Source: Kryptolebias marmoratus (taxonomy: Eukaryota > Chordata > Actinopteri > Cyprinodontiformes > Rivulidae). From it: a DNA stretch of 64,000 nt. The notes beneath the pieces were generated by a model. It made no database searches, was not told the DNA's origin, and was given only the letters and a program-made list of their open reading frames with translations. Positions within the stretch are counted from its first letter, which is position 1. The number at the start of each line of letters is the position of its first letter. Made by a program: the position numbers and the translations under genes. Of this stretch, positions 40,578 to 52,725 are shown piece after piece. The stretch covers positions 20,440,893 to 20,504,892 of the forward strand of contig NC_051453.1 of assembly GCF_001649575.2 (NCBI RefSeq), in the 5' to 3' direction.

Positions 40578-40880
40578 ACCCCAAACCCCCCCATCCAAAA
40601 AAAAAAAAAAAAATGAAGGAGAAAAAAACCTAAACTAACTGCATCGGGACCACTTTGCAGGACTCCCCTCCCCACCGCCCCCTCCAAGAAAGACACGTTT
40701 AAAGACATACGCGCTAAAGGAGGTTTTAAATGTCGCTCCGGAAGACTTTCTGTCCCGGTCCGGACGCACAGGACTCTGCTCATGTCTGTTTGTTTGTTTG
40801 TTTGTCTTTTGTACAAATACACTGACATTAGCAAATAAACTTATAAAGTTTATTAGATGGAGAAGAAGTGAATGAATAAA
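40578..40880 (+). other. barhl2: barhl2 3' UTR with two poly(A) signals
   Basis: After the stop there is a run of 17 A and then GC-mixed sequence. AATAAA occurs at 40834-40839 and again at 40875-40880, both in a sensible place for cleavage near 40850-40905. The distal limit is inferred. Confidence 0.6.
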
Positions 40881-43105
40881 GACGTAATGAGACTAAACGG
40901 ATTGTAGACGCTTCTATTGCAACCCGGGTCCAAATTCAAACTCGTCTTCTGAAAGAAAAGAGCACGTTTACTTCAGACTTTATTTATCTACGACAAAGCA
41001 CTTTTTAAATTAAACCCTCCACCTGCCTTATGTGAGCTGATCTGATAGACTGTTGTGAGCCAAACGGGTGGAGGTAAATCATTAGGTCCTGCAGCTCAGG
41101 CGCTTTAAATTGGACGCTGCAGAGTGAGTGAGGTCAGCCCGCGCGCCTCTCTGGTGCTGTCCACCGGCACACATGCATATGGATGCGCAGCAGCTGATCG
41201 GTGGCGGCTGAATGCTCCCGATGGCCCGGCTTCACTGGGAATGTGGCCTTGGCTCCGCAGCTGTTCCCTGGGAGGCGCAGCAGACAATAAAAGCCCGAAT
41301 TTCTCAGCGCGACGAGGGTTCAGGACAAGACGCCTGCAAGAAAAGTCGCAGGGGTGGGGTGTGTGTGGGGGGAGGGGGTAATCCTGCCCTATTCTCAAGA
41401 GGGAATTTGTTTTAAGAAAGTACCCCCCCCCCTTTTATTTATTTTTGGAGAAATAATCTCAGAGCAGAACTTCAGTTTTTTTTTTCTTGCGTCAATTTTC
41501 TTTCTTGTTGCGTTCGTCTTCTTCGTGACGCGGCTACAGGAACAAAACAAACAAACAACAAACATGGTCCGGCTTTAAAGGTGCTCATTGCAGTGGTGTG
41601 AGGACCATCACTCGCCGAAAACAAAACAAACACCAGCAAAAAAGACCTGCTCGGTTATTTTCCTCAGATCTTTGGCTAATGTGTTCTTAAATTAAAGCCA
41701 AATTTCGCTGCCAACTACTTTTTGAAACAGCTAAACTGATCAAAACTAGCTCAACAGTGACAATGTCAATGGGCGAGCTGTTTGGGATAGAGAAGATGGA
41801 CAATTTTGAGGTATCTGTATGAGTTTTAGGCTCATATTTGTTGCTGAAATATGCAGATAAAAGCACTTTGTTTACAATGAGTGCGTACCTGCGTTTCTGA
41901 ATTGCCTGGCAATATATCTGGAAATTTACTAGAGTAAACGCTTTCAAAATGCACCATTTGATATAGTTTGGGATAACCTTTTTATGTTGGATTTTATACT
42001 TTACATTGAGTACCTTTAAATCTAATAAAAAACTAGGCCTGCTTTGATTTTATTTTCCTCCTCAAAGCCGCAGAGAACATAAAGAGGGGGGTTCTTGGTG
42101 TGAATTAGCGCCTCGGGCTGCGTTTGTTTATATTGCTTCTTTTTTCTTGCTTTTATTACAGTGAGGCAAATTGACCTTTGCTGGAACACACACACGCGCG
42201 CACACACACATCATGGTTCATTTTATGACATATTTTATTCCAAATGAGACGGAATTGTTTGCGCTCTTTTTTTTTTGCTGTTGTTGGTTAATTATCGCCA
42301 CCCCGGAGAAATAAAAAGGCGCATCTTTGCTGATTTATTTATTATTATCATTTTATTTATTACTATTATCTATTATTGCAGCTCGTTCCAGATGCACACA
42401 CGCACCCAAGCAGCGCGTGCAGAGTTCTGCTAACAGCCCGGAACATATGACAGGAGTGTGACTTTGCCAGGGGAAGCAGCAAACACATTTGCAGGCTCAA
42501 GTTCAGCTCTGCCTTAATGCTGTGAACACATGTTCCTGCAGTTCTGCACATACACACACGCGCGCGCGCATACACCTAAACACAGTTAAAGAGCTCTGAA
42601 GCAATCTTTATGCCCTCTCATTTTTACCTATAATAAATGCGGGCTTGTGATTGGCTGACAGAAGTAGCACTGGATTTCCAGCCGATCAGCCGATTCAGGT
42701 CGCTCCCTTCTCGGCCTCGCGTGCACCGAACCAGGCCCATGTGTAGAGAGCTATCAGCTCCCACCACGTTGACCCCCACAGCTTTTGGCCATTACCTGCA
42801 GGAGCGCGCGCGTTTTGTTCATATGCATGACTTCTGCAGCATTATTTATTTATTGCACTCGGCGGGTGGGGGGGTGGAGGGGGTCGGTGGTTGTTTCCAA
42901 TTCATTATTAACAGTCTGAGCCTCACAGGAGCTCTGAATTAATAGGTTGCTGCCATCTTGTGTGACCGGCGTTCAGATAATAAGATTTTTAAAATTCATT
43001 TATTTGACAATACGTGTAAATGTAAGACACTCAGGCTCAAATATTATAACTGTGCACTTTCCGAAAAGCGAAGGCGGACGACAGCGTTTTTGCCCGCGTC
43101 TGCTA
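40881..43105. other. downstream flank of barhl2, candidate enhancer at 42600-42900
   Basis: CpG-rich from 41090 to 41360, then AT-rich. 42600-42900 has TGTGATTGGCTGAC, CATATGCATGAC (octamer-like) and CAGCATTATTTATTTATTGC. No coding frame recognised. Confidence 0.4.
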
Positions 43106-43752
43106 GAGCTTGTTCGCGTGTCTGCCTGTTAGCAAAATATCTCGTGAACCAAAGGGGAAATTTTAATAAAACGTCTTCGGAAGAATTACTGGATGCGCAT
43201 CTACAATTTATTATTTTTTGGGGGCAAGCCGATTCAAGATGACTGCCACCAGCAAGTGAACGAATGAAACACTAAATTGGCTATAACCTGGTCAACTTTA
43301 AAAATATTGAGCTGACATTGAGTGTGGTGGTAGCCGAGAGCCATTCATAACACACACTTCAAGTGCTACTCATTGCGCATTAACTGTTGGAGCCAACCCT
43401 TTTAATTTGTTAGGAAAATATCGCTCGAACCACTGGACGGATTTTATGGAAACTTTCAGAAAGTAATCATTGAATGTACATCTGCGACTTATAAACCGCT
43501 GGAGTCAATTTAATTTAAGATGGCTATTGCATCTAGCCAACACAAAAAATGGCTATAACTCAGTCAGGTTGACAGATATTGAGCTAAAGTTTGACGTGGT
43601 GGTAACTGAGGGTCATTCTCAACACATGCTGTGTTACTTTCAAGGTTTGACCAACAAGGCTGTAACTCCGTAATTTCTTAACATAAGATGATTTAAGATG
43701 ATTATAAAATATGAATTTCGATATTCATTTCTCAAATGAATGTTAGGCCTTT
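43106..43752 (+). repeat. R1 copy 10
   Basis: Two modules, GCAAAATATCTCGTGAACC at 43130 and GGAAAATATCGCTCGAACC at 43412 (about 282 apart), then AGATGGCTATTGCATCTAGC, AACATAAGATGATTTAAGAT and TGAATGTTAGGCCTTTA. It keeps more CpG sites than other copies, so it may be younger. Confidence 0.85.
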
Positions 43753-43765
43753 ATTATTATTGTTA

Positions 43766-43829
<64 letters not shown>
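43751..43829. repeat. (ATT)n microsatellite at the end of an R1 copy
   Basis: An ATT run of about 26 units begins exactly where the terminal TAGGCCTTTA motif of the R1 copy ends. The microsatellite may have grown from the AT-rich end of the element. Confidence 0.95.
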
Positions 43830-43934
43830 GTATTTATTTATTTTTACACTGAAAATCAAGATTATTTTCAGCTGATTTATTAAATCAGCTTCCAAATCAC
43901 TTCCTACAAATATGAAATTTGTTTTATTTATATA

Positions 43935-43938
<4 letters not shown>

Positions 43939-43970
<32 letters not shown>
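43939..43970. repeat. (AT)n microsatellite
   Basis: About 16 AT units. Confidence 0.95.
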
Positions 43971-43973
<3 letters not shown>

Positions 43974-44929
43974 ATAATCATATGCATATATGTACAAGCA
44001 AAATTCTGCTCGGTGTGAGAAATTCTTGGTAAAATCCAATCACTGGTGAAAAAAGGGCAGCGGACTTGAATAAAGAGGATTAAGCTTCTTTTTAAAAAAA
44101 AAAAAGGAAAAGAAAAAAACCATGGCGCATATTATCCAGAACAGATGGGCTTCAGAGAGTCGTTTTCTTCCTCCTCTTGCCTCAAGGAACCTTGTTGGGG
44201 ACTTTAATTGCCACTTTTTCCAACTGATGTAATGGTGGGATATCTTTTTCATTACAATAATGAGGTAACACTTGCTCTTCTTGGCCTCTCGTTATCACAT
44301 CTCCTACATCACTCACTAAACACCAAATTTAACCCCCCATCGTCCCCACTCAGAGGGGGGAAAAATCCTCGCTCTGTAAGTTTGCGTCTTTGTGCTCCGC
44401 AATCAACAGTGTGTTTGTGAAGGGCGGTTCATCAGGAAGCAGCACTTCACGGGGCAGGTCTCATGTTCTCCTCTAACACAGAGTCGGACACCTGCACACT
44501 GCTGCGCAATTCCAGCGCGCGCATGCATCAAGCTGGTGATGCAGGTGATCTAATGCCCCCCAAAAAACAAACAACAAACAAACCTGAAACAAGAACCAGC
44601 TTCTCAGTGTTCACACCTTATTGGACTTTTTTTTTCTTTCCCATCGGTGCTCAGGAATAATTTTGAATTAAACATTCTAATGTGTCAATAATGTAGTTCA
44701 ACAAAACGTCACTTTAAAAGAAGAACAAAACCTCTCAACCTTTAGCAAATAATCAGCTTTTATAGCTGTTAACCCGTAAACTGCTACAAGTGTAAACATG
44801 TTACGGACTTTAAAATGCCTTATACTCTAAAAACTTAAAATAACACACACACAAATATTAAAAAGCATTTTAAAGATAAAAGTAGACTTACTACTTGGCA
44901 AAAAACTGGTCACTATTTCCCCTTTTATC
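43971..44929. other. non-coding stretch
   Basis: Short A tracts and mixed sequence; open frames of up to 70 codons have no recognisable content. Confidence 0.4.
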
Positions 44930-45435
44930 CAATATGCAGATTAATAATGCCTTATAAGGTGTTTACATTTTCTATATTACCTGGAATAATAATTTGCTTA
45001 ATAATCTTTTAACATGGTTTGTAAAGGATTATTATTGTAATTAAATAGTAAAGAAATAACCACATATTTATTAATCCTCTATAACAGTTTGTGAAAGAGT
45101 AATAATGTATGTTTTATTCCATAATACTGATTTGTGAAAGATTCATTATGTATTTATTATCTTTGATAAGGGTTTGTAAAGGATTGATATGTTTATTTAC
45201 AAACTGTTATATAATATAATTTTTTAATAATCTTTTATTAAGGTCTGTCAAGCATCAGCAATGTATTTAATATGCTTTAATATATATTTGTTAATAATAA
45301 CATATTAAATAATCCTTTATAACATTTGTAAGGTATTAACAGTGTATTACACTGTTTATTAACCCTTTATGAAGGTTTTTGAAGGATTAATAATCTGTTC
45401 AATAATACTTTGTAACAGTTTGTAAAGTGAGATAC
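44930..45435. repeat. degenerate tandem array, AT-rich, ~65-75-bp period
   Basis: Variants of TTATTAATCCTTTATAACAG and GTTTGTAAAGGATTAATAAT recur six or more times between these limits. The flanks (ACTGGTCACTATTTCCCC at the left) show no clear inverted repeat. It could be the inside of an old MITE or an independent minisatellite. Confidence 0.65.
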
Positions 45436-46562
45436 ATTTACATTTTGACAACTTCAACAAGATGTTATGATAAAAAGGGGCAAATATTTAATTTTATAAA
45501 CACGCAGCTTGTGTGTCATTGTTTTTCAAATATTTGCTTTTTACACAACATTTAAAAAAAACAAACAAACCTTTCCTTTGGTGGAGCACATCAAGATGTC
45601 CCCACTCTGCTCTGACATAAAACATTAGTGATGGAAGTATTTGTGATAATAGTCCTTTGTGGCATTTTTAAAAACTAATAATAATCTAGTAGTTTAGCTT
45701 GTAGGAGTACTGAGTGAACCAATTTGGAGTCTGTAAGCCATCCTCTCCTCAGCCCTATAAACACCTCGCAGCTGAGGCTTGACTTCCACGGACATCTGCA
45801 GCAGTCCTGGCTGAATGATGCCACAGCGCTGCGACATATCATAGTTTAAATGGCCTCATCATTTCAGCAAATCCAGCCAGTTTCCCTTCTCCCTTTTTGT
45901 CAAGTGACAGGACAGCTGATGGCAGAGAAGCTCCGCTACCTTTCAAGTTTCAACCAGGCGCCGTCACATGCGACCGCACAGGCAAGAAGAAAAAAAAGTC
46001 TGTCAGCAGTGATGTCAAAAGCTTCAATTTTTACAGAGCAATTAGGGGTTTCATCACAGCGGAGTGATGTCAGGATTCATTATGGCTCAGCAACAGCTAA
46101 TTGCTTCAAGGTTAAAGTAACAGATCTGACGGCATTGTATTTTAAGTGACAGACTCAAATTCTGCTGCTGTTTCTCAGAGCAGCTGTGACGTTAGGATAG
46201 TGAGCTCAGGAGGATGCAGACTGAGGAGCAGCAGAAATTACTGCACATTAGGACTGTGACTGCTTAAGGGAAGCAATAAATCTCTGAGGAACACGTCACG
46301 CTTAATGTTTGGATCCAAGTCTGTGAGGACAAACAAAGGCCAACACAACATCAGCTCTTTTCTTAGACGTGTGTCTGCACATTCCAAGACAAAAAACTCA
46401 AAACATGCATTTTGTATTTTAGCTTTGCACCCGCTAAAGTCATTCTCTCTGCCACATGAACGTTGCACAAGGCTCCTGCTGTACATCTGCATGATGTTGC
46501 ATTTTTTCTTTGTGACCTGTCTGCACCTTCCAGTTTTTGATCTGATTACTTTTTTTCCAAAT
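45436..46562. other. non-coding stretch, candidate regulatory DNA
   Basis: About 45850-46300 is repeat-free with ACAGCTAATTGCTTCAAGG. A 99-codon frame at 45850-46149 has no family features. Confidence 0.35.
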
Positions 46563-47010
46563 TAAAGGCCTAGCATTCTTTGAAGGAATGCATATTTTTT
46601 AGGCTACAATTTTAAGCTAAAATCGTCCTATGATGACAAATGTCAAATTTGTAGCCATTTTGGTCAAACCTTGAAAATAATGGTGTGCCATCTCAAGCAA
46701 CATTGTGAGATGTTACTCTTAGAGTTATGTGTTGTGAACGACTCTCAGCTGCTACCACATCAAATCTTTAGCTCAATATTGGCAAAACAGACTTAATTAC
46801 AGCCAGTCTTGTGTTTGTTAAATACAGTTAGATGTGGCATGTTGCTTGAATTAGGCTGATGTCAAAAGTTACTCAGCTGCAGATGTGCATCCAATGACTA
46901 CTTTCAGTAAGTATCATTAAAATTTGTTCAATGGTTCATTAGCTACTTTGCTATTGGACAGACACTCACACAGACACTGGCAAAAGCATGCAGAAAGGCA
47001 GGAGATATCA
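46563..47010 (-). repeat. R1 copy 11
   Basis: It starts ATTAAAGGCCTAGCATTCTT TGAAGGAATGC, then the GGTCAAACCTTGAAAATAAT and CTCTCAGCTGCTACCAC segments. It has one module only, so it is the short form of R1. Confidence 0.85.
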
Positions 47011-49319
47011 AAGTATGGTTTATGTTACAATATTTTAAGAGAAACAAAACAAATATATGAGGCAAAAATACTTTTTCATGAAATCACATGGCAGATTTTC
47101 CATACAGCTGAATAAAGTGGGATTGCAATAAATGTTAAGAATATAGTTTAGTTGCTGGTTTGATGCACACTCAGCTGTGAAATTATAAATAGAATTCACC
47201 TGCTAGCTGCTCATTTTATCAGGTTTCTTTTCAAGGATATTGCGTCATTAGTGTGCAATGTGTTTTTAGAGCTTCTTCACTTGAAACAACACCACAAACT
47301 CAAGCTGGCTGAATATAAGTTGATTAAAACACATTGGTTCAATACAGCAAATAATTCTGATTTTCTAAATGCAACTTATTTGTAAAAATGCTAATATTTC
47401 TGACAAGTAGTGAACATAACAATGCCTAAAGCTCCAGTTGTATGTTAGATCCATTTGTTTTTTTGTGAATATGTAAAAGTGTTTTTTTTTTTTTTCAGAC
47501 TTGCATACACATTGAACAAGGTTTTTCAAAACTGGTTTTCAGAGTGACCAAAATCTTAAAATGCCTTTGTTGCATTTTGTGTAGACAACCTACATGAGAC
47601 CTTTGAAAAAAATATGAAGTAAATGATCCACTTCTAATCAAACCTACATCCCCAACTTTGAAGGGTGTAACAACAATATTAATAACAGATTACAGATCAG
47701 GTTGTATTTGAATGTCAGATGTCAGTTTCCCAACAGGAAAAAATTCTCTGTGTACTGTATTATTTTGATAAATAGGCAAGGCTAATTAACATTGCCTTGA
47801 ACAGAGCAAAAACTTGTTATTACCAAACCAAATAATCTAAGACCAAAAAGGTTTAATCACTTTATTGAGCTGTCAACAATACAGCATACATCAAGTAGAC
47901 ATTTAAAAATGAGGGAAATGTGATTAGTTTGAAAAGACCAACATTTGTGTATAAAGAATTTAACTTGATATTTGAGCACTATGAGAAAAACCCTTTCAGT
48001 CATCCCTTGATGGATACTGTGTCTGAAAGTGTCCAATATGTCTGCATATTTGGACTGAGACAACTCCCAGTTAATGGTAATTTAATGTGACTCAAAATGG
48101 AAGTTCCCCTTCATCATCAGTCAACATAAAGGACTCAGGATTTGCTCTTGTATTCACTATTCTTGTGTTTTCTTTCTTGTTGTGTTTACAGTTTTTGTAA
48201 GTTTTATATGGCAGCTTTACAGTGCCACAAACAGGCCTGGCATAGTTACTACAGCAGTTTGGGTCATTATATGCATCTCCATGTAAATGAAAACTTTTGC
48301 AGAAACTACTCCAAGTTTACGAGAACATTTCCAGAAATGACAAATAAAAAGATTGTTCAGGAGACAAAAAGGTTCCTGTGTAGACAGAGACTTAGTAAAG
48401 ACCAAACTAATACCTTTGTATTTAGACCTTTTTCATATCACTATGACCCTGTTATGTGATGGGAAATTACTGTATTTCGGTGAAATAAAATATGGATCAG
48501 GGCAACCATGCCAGAGAGCCACTGGAGTTGTTTCTTTCCAAATGAGCAGTTGTTTACCCTTGGCTTTTCTTTCTCCTCCTCTTAAAGTAGAATACCTGAT
48601 CCTTTGAACTGATTGTTTGTTTAACCGCTGCTGGGAATCCAGAATCCCCAAGGTCTGAGTAAGTGTTGATCTAAGGTTGGATTTGAAATAGCCTAATGAG
48701 GAACTCTTTGGATAATTAGTGAGAGCTGGAATGCTTGTGGATAATTTGAGTTCTTCGCCGCCCCGTATGAGCAAGACGGCAGGGAGGAGGGTGGATGATG
48801 AAAGAACAGAAAGATCAGGGTTAATGGAAATTAGCATGTCAAGTTGGTCCTTACCTTTGTTTTGTACCCTGTTTTTTCTTTTTTTTTTTTGTTCTCCTGA
48901 AAGTGCTTTGGTGATGTAATGGAACAATTAGCTGTGGTTCATTGCAATGATGTGGTGCTGTTGGGGAGGATAGTATCTGCCACTAACACTGTGGTAATTA
49001 GAGACTGGAAGGTGTCTAGAAGTGAGGTCCAGTAGGAAATTAGGAGGTGGCAGTGAGCCTACCGGGAGAAAAAAGCTGCCCCCTCCTTCTGTTCTCACTT
49101 GGTAGTCAGTGGGAGACCACAAACAAGAGTGGTGCCCAGTTCAGACAATCATACAAGTTTGGACTGGTCTGGATCAGCCACCAGTTAATTTTTCTTTTGA
49201 TGGTTTTTACAAGTGATCGGTCCTTCGTGAGTGGGTCTATGTCAGACACAAAGCCTTGAATGGTGCCAAAGCTTCCCACGAGGCCTTGTTAGTCATTTAT
49301 ACTAATCTTATATTTATTG
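47011..49319. other. non-coding stretch, candidate regulatory block at 48600-49070
   Basis: 48600-49070 has GGATAATTAGTGAGAGC, AACAATTAGCTGTGGTTCAT and GTGGTAATTAGAGACTGG, a cluster of homeodomain cores in repeat-free sequence. Several overlapping frames are open but none is recognisable. Confidence 0.4.
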
Positions 49320-49765
49320 CTTACTGGCCAAGGTGAAAGGGTGATATTGTTTTTAGCAGTGTCTGTGTTCGTTTGTCTTTAGTGTTGTGAATCGGTGAAC
49401 ATTTTTAAGAAACTCTTGGAAATTAGTCAATGAATGCGCATCTACAGGTGATTTACTTTTGGAACAAATACAATTCAAGAGCACTGTAACATGTAACCAA
49501 CATTAGCCAACACACGAATGGCTGTAACTACGTAAATTTTAAAGATAATGAAGTCAAATTTGATATGAGATCTGTTGAGGGTGATTTACAACACACCGTC
49601 TGAACATGACATCTTGTAATATTGCACAAGATTGACTGTAACTTTATTTTCCAGTTTTGACCAAATGTCTACAATTCTGTCATTGATCTTAGTTTAAAAC
49701 TCTGGCATGCAAGGCAGCGGGTGATATGAACTCTTTCACAAAATGCTAGGCCTTTAATTACATAT
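49320..49765 (+). repeat. R1 copy 12
   Basis: Left part AAGGTGAAAGGGTGATATTG, one module, then TTGATCTTAGTTTAAAACTC and AATGCTAGGCCTTTAATTA. It is a short-form copy. Confidence 0.8.
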
Positions 49766-50569
49766 ATTTTATTTGCGCCATTCATTTGTGAAATACTTAA
49801 TATGTGATACAGTATAAAGCTGACATTAAAATGTGATTGAGATGTTACAGAGATCATCTGATTTTCTGCTTGCTGGCTGTTTATTTCAGCAGCAAATAAA
49901 ATCTTGTCTTAACAGGACTGGAGTTGGATCTGATTTCACAACATGGTGAAGTGAGTGTAATGCTGTTAATCTCATTTCCATCACATTGTTTGTTTTTGTT
50001 TTGAATTGCAAGAATAAGCTGCAAGTGCTTGCTTGAGGCTGTGTTATGGCACAGTTAATTGCATTTTAAATGAAGGCTGCCTCCTAATCAACTTGGTAAA
50101 GAGTGGCGTCAAGAGATCGTGGGCTGCAAAGAGAAGGACTGACAGTAGTACCTGAACTGTGCAAGCAGCAGCCTGCCGAAGGGCGACATGTGATTAGGAG
50201 CCTGTGTTTTAAGCGCTGTCTGGCCCTCTTAGTGCTTTACAGCTGCAGTCTTCAGGCCAGAGTGTAAAGCCAGGATCTCAATATGCTGCGCCAAATTGCA
50301 AAACAGCATTTGTGAGAGAGATTCCAAAATGTCTGGAAACATTTGCCACGTTCTCAATCTTCTCTCAGTGGAAGCAGGGCCATGCATCTGTGTCACATGG
50401 ATTTTTGAGCATGTTATCAAAATTAGCAAATTTTAAAATCCTAATATGGTTACCAAGTTATCACAGGCATCTGGAACCTGTCTAAACCCCTGTATAATAG
50501 ATTCTCAAATTAGAAAAAAAAACCAATACATTTTCTGTGGAAAACTGTGACTATTGACTGCTGAAATTT
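49766..50569. other. non-coding stretch
   Basis: Repeat-free by eye with GCACAGTTAATTGCATTTTA near 50050; no gene. Confidence 0.35.
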
Positions 50570-51425
50570 ACCGAAGAAGCTAAAACTGAGTTGTTAAAAT
50601 TTAAACAAGCAAAACAGAATACAATGAGGAAAAAGCTAAAATTTAAAAGCAGAAGGAAATTAGTAAAATAATAAAATTGGCAAAACTGATCAGCTCAAAG
50701 GAGCAGAGAGGTAGCTAAAAGCTAAAAACAATCTGAATGGTAGCTAAAAGCAGCAAAACAGTAGCTATAAGTAGCAAAATGTTAGCTAAAAGTGGCAGAA
50801 CCTGTCACGTTTTTAGGAACAGATGGACACAGGGACTGAGCAACCAGTTTGGAGCAAGTGAAGGCTTTTATTGGGCACACAGGGTCAGTTCCAGATGGGG
50901 TCAGCAAAGTAATCGAGGTCAGACAGACAGGGGTCAGGGCCAGGAGAAACAGATCCAGGAGACAGCAATCCGGAAATCTACGGTATGTCAAACAGGCGAC
51001 AGATCCAAAACCGGGGATTCCAAACCCAGGGGGAGGAACCGATCAGGATGAGACCGGCTGGGGGAAGGGGTGAGGCTAGTGGGACAGGAGAACAGACAAG
51101 TTAGCGAACAGAGCAAAATCACACAAGCGCTTACTGAGGTCCTGAAAGTGTTACCACAAGGGATTCACAACAATCTGACACTGTGCAGATGGAGAACCTG
51201 CCCTTAAATAGCAGCAGCTGGTGATTGCGGGAATGAAGGACAGGTGTAAGTGGTCACAGCTTGTCAGAAGCTGTGACAAAACCAGTAGCTAAAAAGCTAA
51301 AAGCAGCAAAACAATAGCTAAAAGTAGCAGAACATTGGCTGAAAACTGAAACTAGCAAAATGGTAGCTGAAAGTGTCATAACAAGACAAAAACAGATCAA
51401 GTATATTGAAGCAGAGAAGAATGTT
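50570..51425 (-). repeat. R2 repeat copy 3, split by an insertion
   Basis: Inverted relative to copies 1 and 2: GAAATTTACCGAAGAAGCTA at the left, then units such as GGTAGCTAAAAGCAGCAAAA and AGCTAAAAGTAGCAGAAC. The array stops at 50802 and resumes at 51279 around a foreign 476-bp element. Confidence 0.75.
50803..51278. mobile_element. TG...CA element inside R2
   Basis: The 476-bp insertion starts TGTCACG and ends GCTGTGACA, and the flanks GAACC and AAACC match at 4 of 5. It carries CTTTTATTGGGCACAC and TCACAGCTTGTCAGAAGCTG. Size and ends resemble the element at 12343-12823, though the interiors differ. A solo LTR or short TIR element are both possible. Confidence 0.65.
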
Positions 51426-52604
51426 TTTAAAGGAACTGAAAGCATTTCAGTATATTTGTATTGGCAATTTTGTTTTTAATAAAGTTAAATATTCTGAAAA
51501 GTGTAAAAAGTTGCAAAAATCAAACCAAAAAGCTACTCATCAAACAGGCAAAGTGATGCTAAAAGTGCTGCTAAACTGGATCACCAAGGGTATCAGAATG
51601 GTGCTCTGAAACAATATCTGTGTTTTCCACTGGTAGTTGGATTTAAACAGAGCTTTTCTAGGAACAAAACTGGTCTTTCTCTGCTTTAACTATGGGTTTA
51701 GGCTTTTTATAAGGTTATTTTCTCCATAGCACACAAAGCAGCTACCCCCCTGGTTGAAGCGATTTGCTGTTCACAATGCCTCAGCTTAACCAGCTAGGTC
51801 AGGTCAAGTTGACTTAAACAATAGAGACTTTAGTGTCTCACCCAGAGCACAAAGTGTCGCAATAACAAAGCAGCTCGCTGGAAGTGGAGCAAACAATTCA
51901 TAAAGTCGTGGCCTCAGTCTATAAATGTCTCGTCTCATCTGTTAGTTCTCATCAAGCAGAGCTTTTATCTGTTCAATGATAAAATGAATCAGTATTTGAT
52001 AAAATATTACACCATTTTTTAAAAATACTAAATACCTTTTATAGGTGATGCAGATCAGCACAGAGCATTTGTCTCCTGATTTGATCATTTAACTGACATT
52101 TTTATACACCAGGACTCAAGATACAATCGCCACAACAGCATGCTTTAACTAGGAAGGATGAAACAGATACAGGGCTAGTTTGACTTTGTCATTTATTGTA
52201 ATGTGTTGAAATGATGTAATGATGATTGTGTACTATTTTCTAACCATAAACTGAACTCAGAACAGGTTGTGGAAGTTGAAGCTAAAACATAATAAGGCCC
52301 TGTGTAGGCTGGCTGTGCTATCAGTGTTAAGTAGATGTAAACAAATAGAACATTTGCCTGACTAGAAAAATAAAAATGCATCTCAGATAGCTTCCCCCAC
52401 CCTATATGACATATTCAAATAATTAGAATTTTTTTTTCTCATTTTCAAAAATTATTGACTGTTTGTGTACATGGCTTGCAAAGCTGTATTCTAGGTTGTG
52501 CAGATTATTTTATTGCCCACATCGTATCCACCTTGTCTCTCTTTGGTGGCTGTCTTTACATTTTTACATGATTTTATCTATATCTATATTTTTCTTACAC
52601 AGTT
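51426..52604. other. non-coding stretch
   Basis: AT-rich, no gene or clear repeat. Confidence 0.45.
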
Positions 52605-52725
52605 GTGCAGTGGTCATAGCTGTCCCCTCATAGCAAGAAGGTTGTGGGTTTAAAACCAGTTTCTCCCGGTTCTCTGGTTCCTCTCACAGACCAAAACATG
52701 CATGTTTAGCTAAGTAAGACAAGAA
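52605..52725 (+). repeat. SINE-like tRNA-headed repeat, partial
   Basis: TGTGCAGTGGTCATAGCTGT (A-box-like), CAAGAAGGTTGTGGGTTTAA (B-box-like region, decayed), then GGTTCCTCTCACAGACCAAA and CATGCATGTT. It is the opposite orientation of the longer copy at 62280-62660. Confidence 0.65.

Noticed and set aside
48433..48927. 164-codon minus-strand frame
   Set aside because: No domain, signal or splice context is recognisable, and it overlaps a block that looks like non-coding regulatory DNA; length alone is not convincing in a eukaryotic intergenic region.
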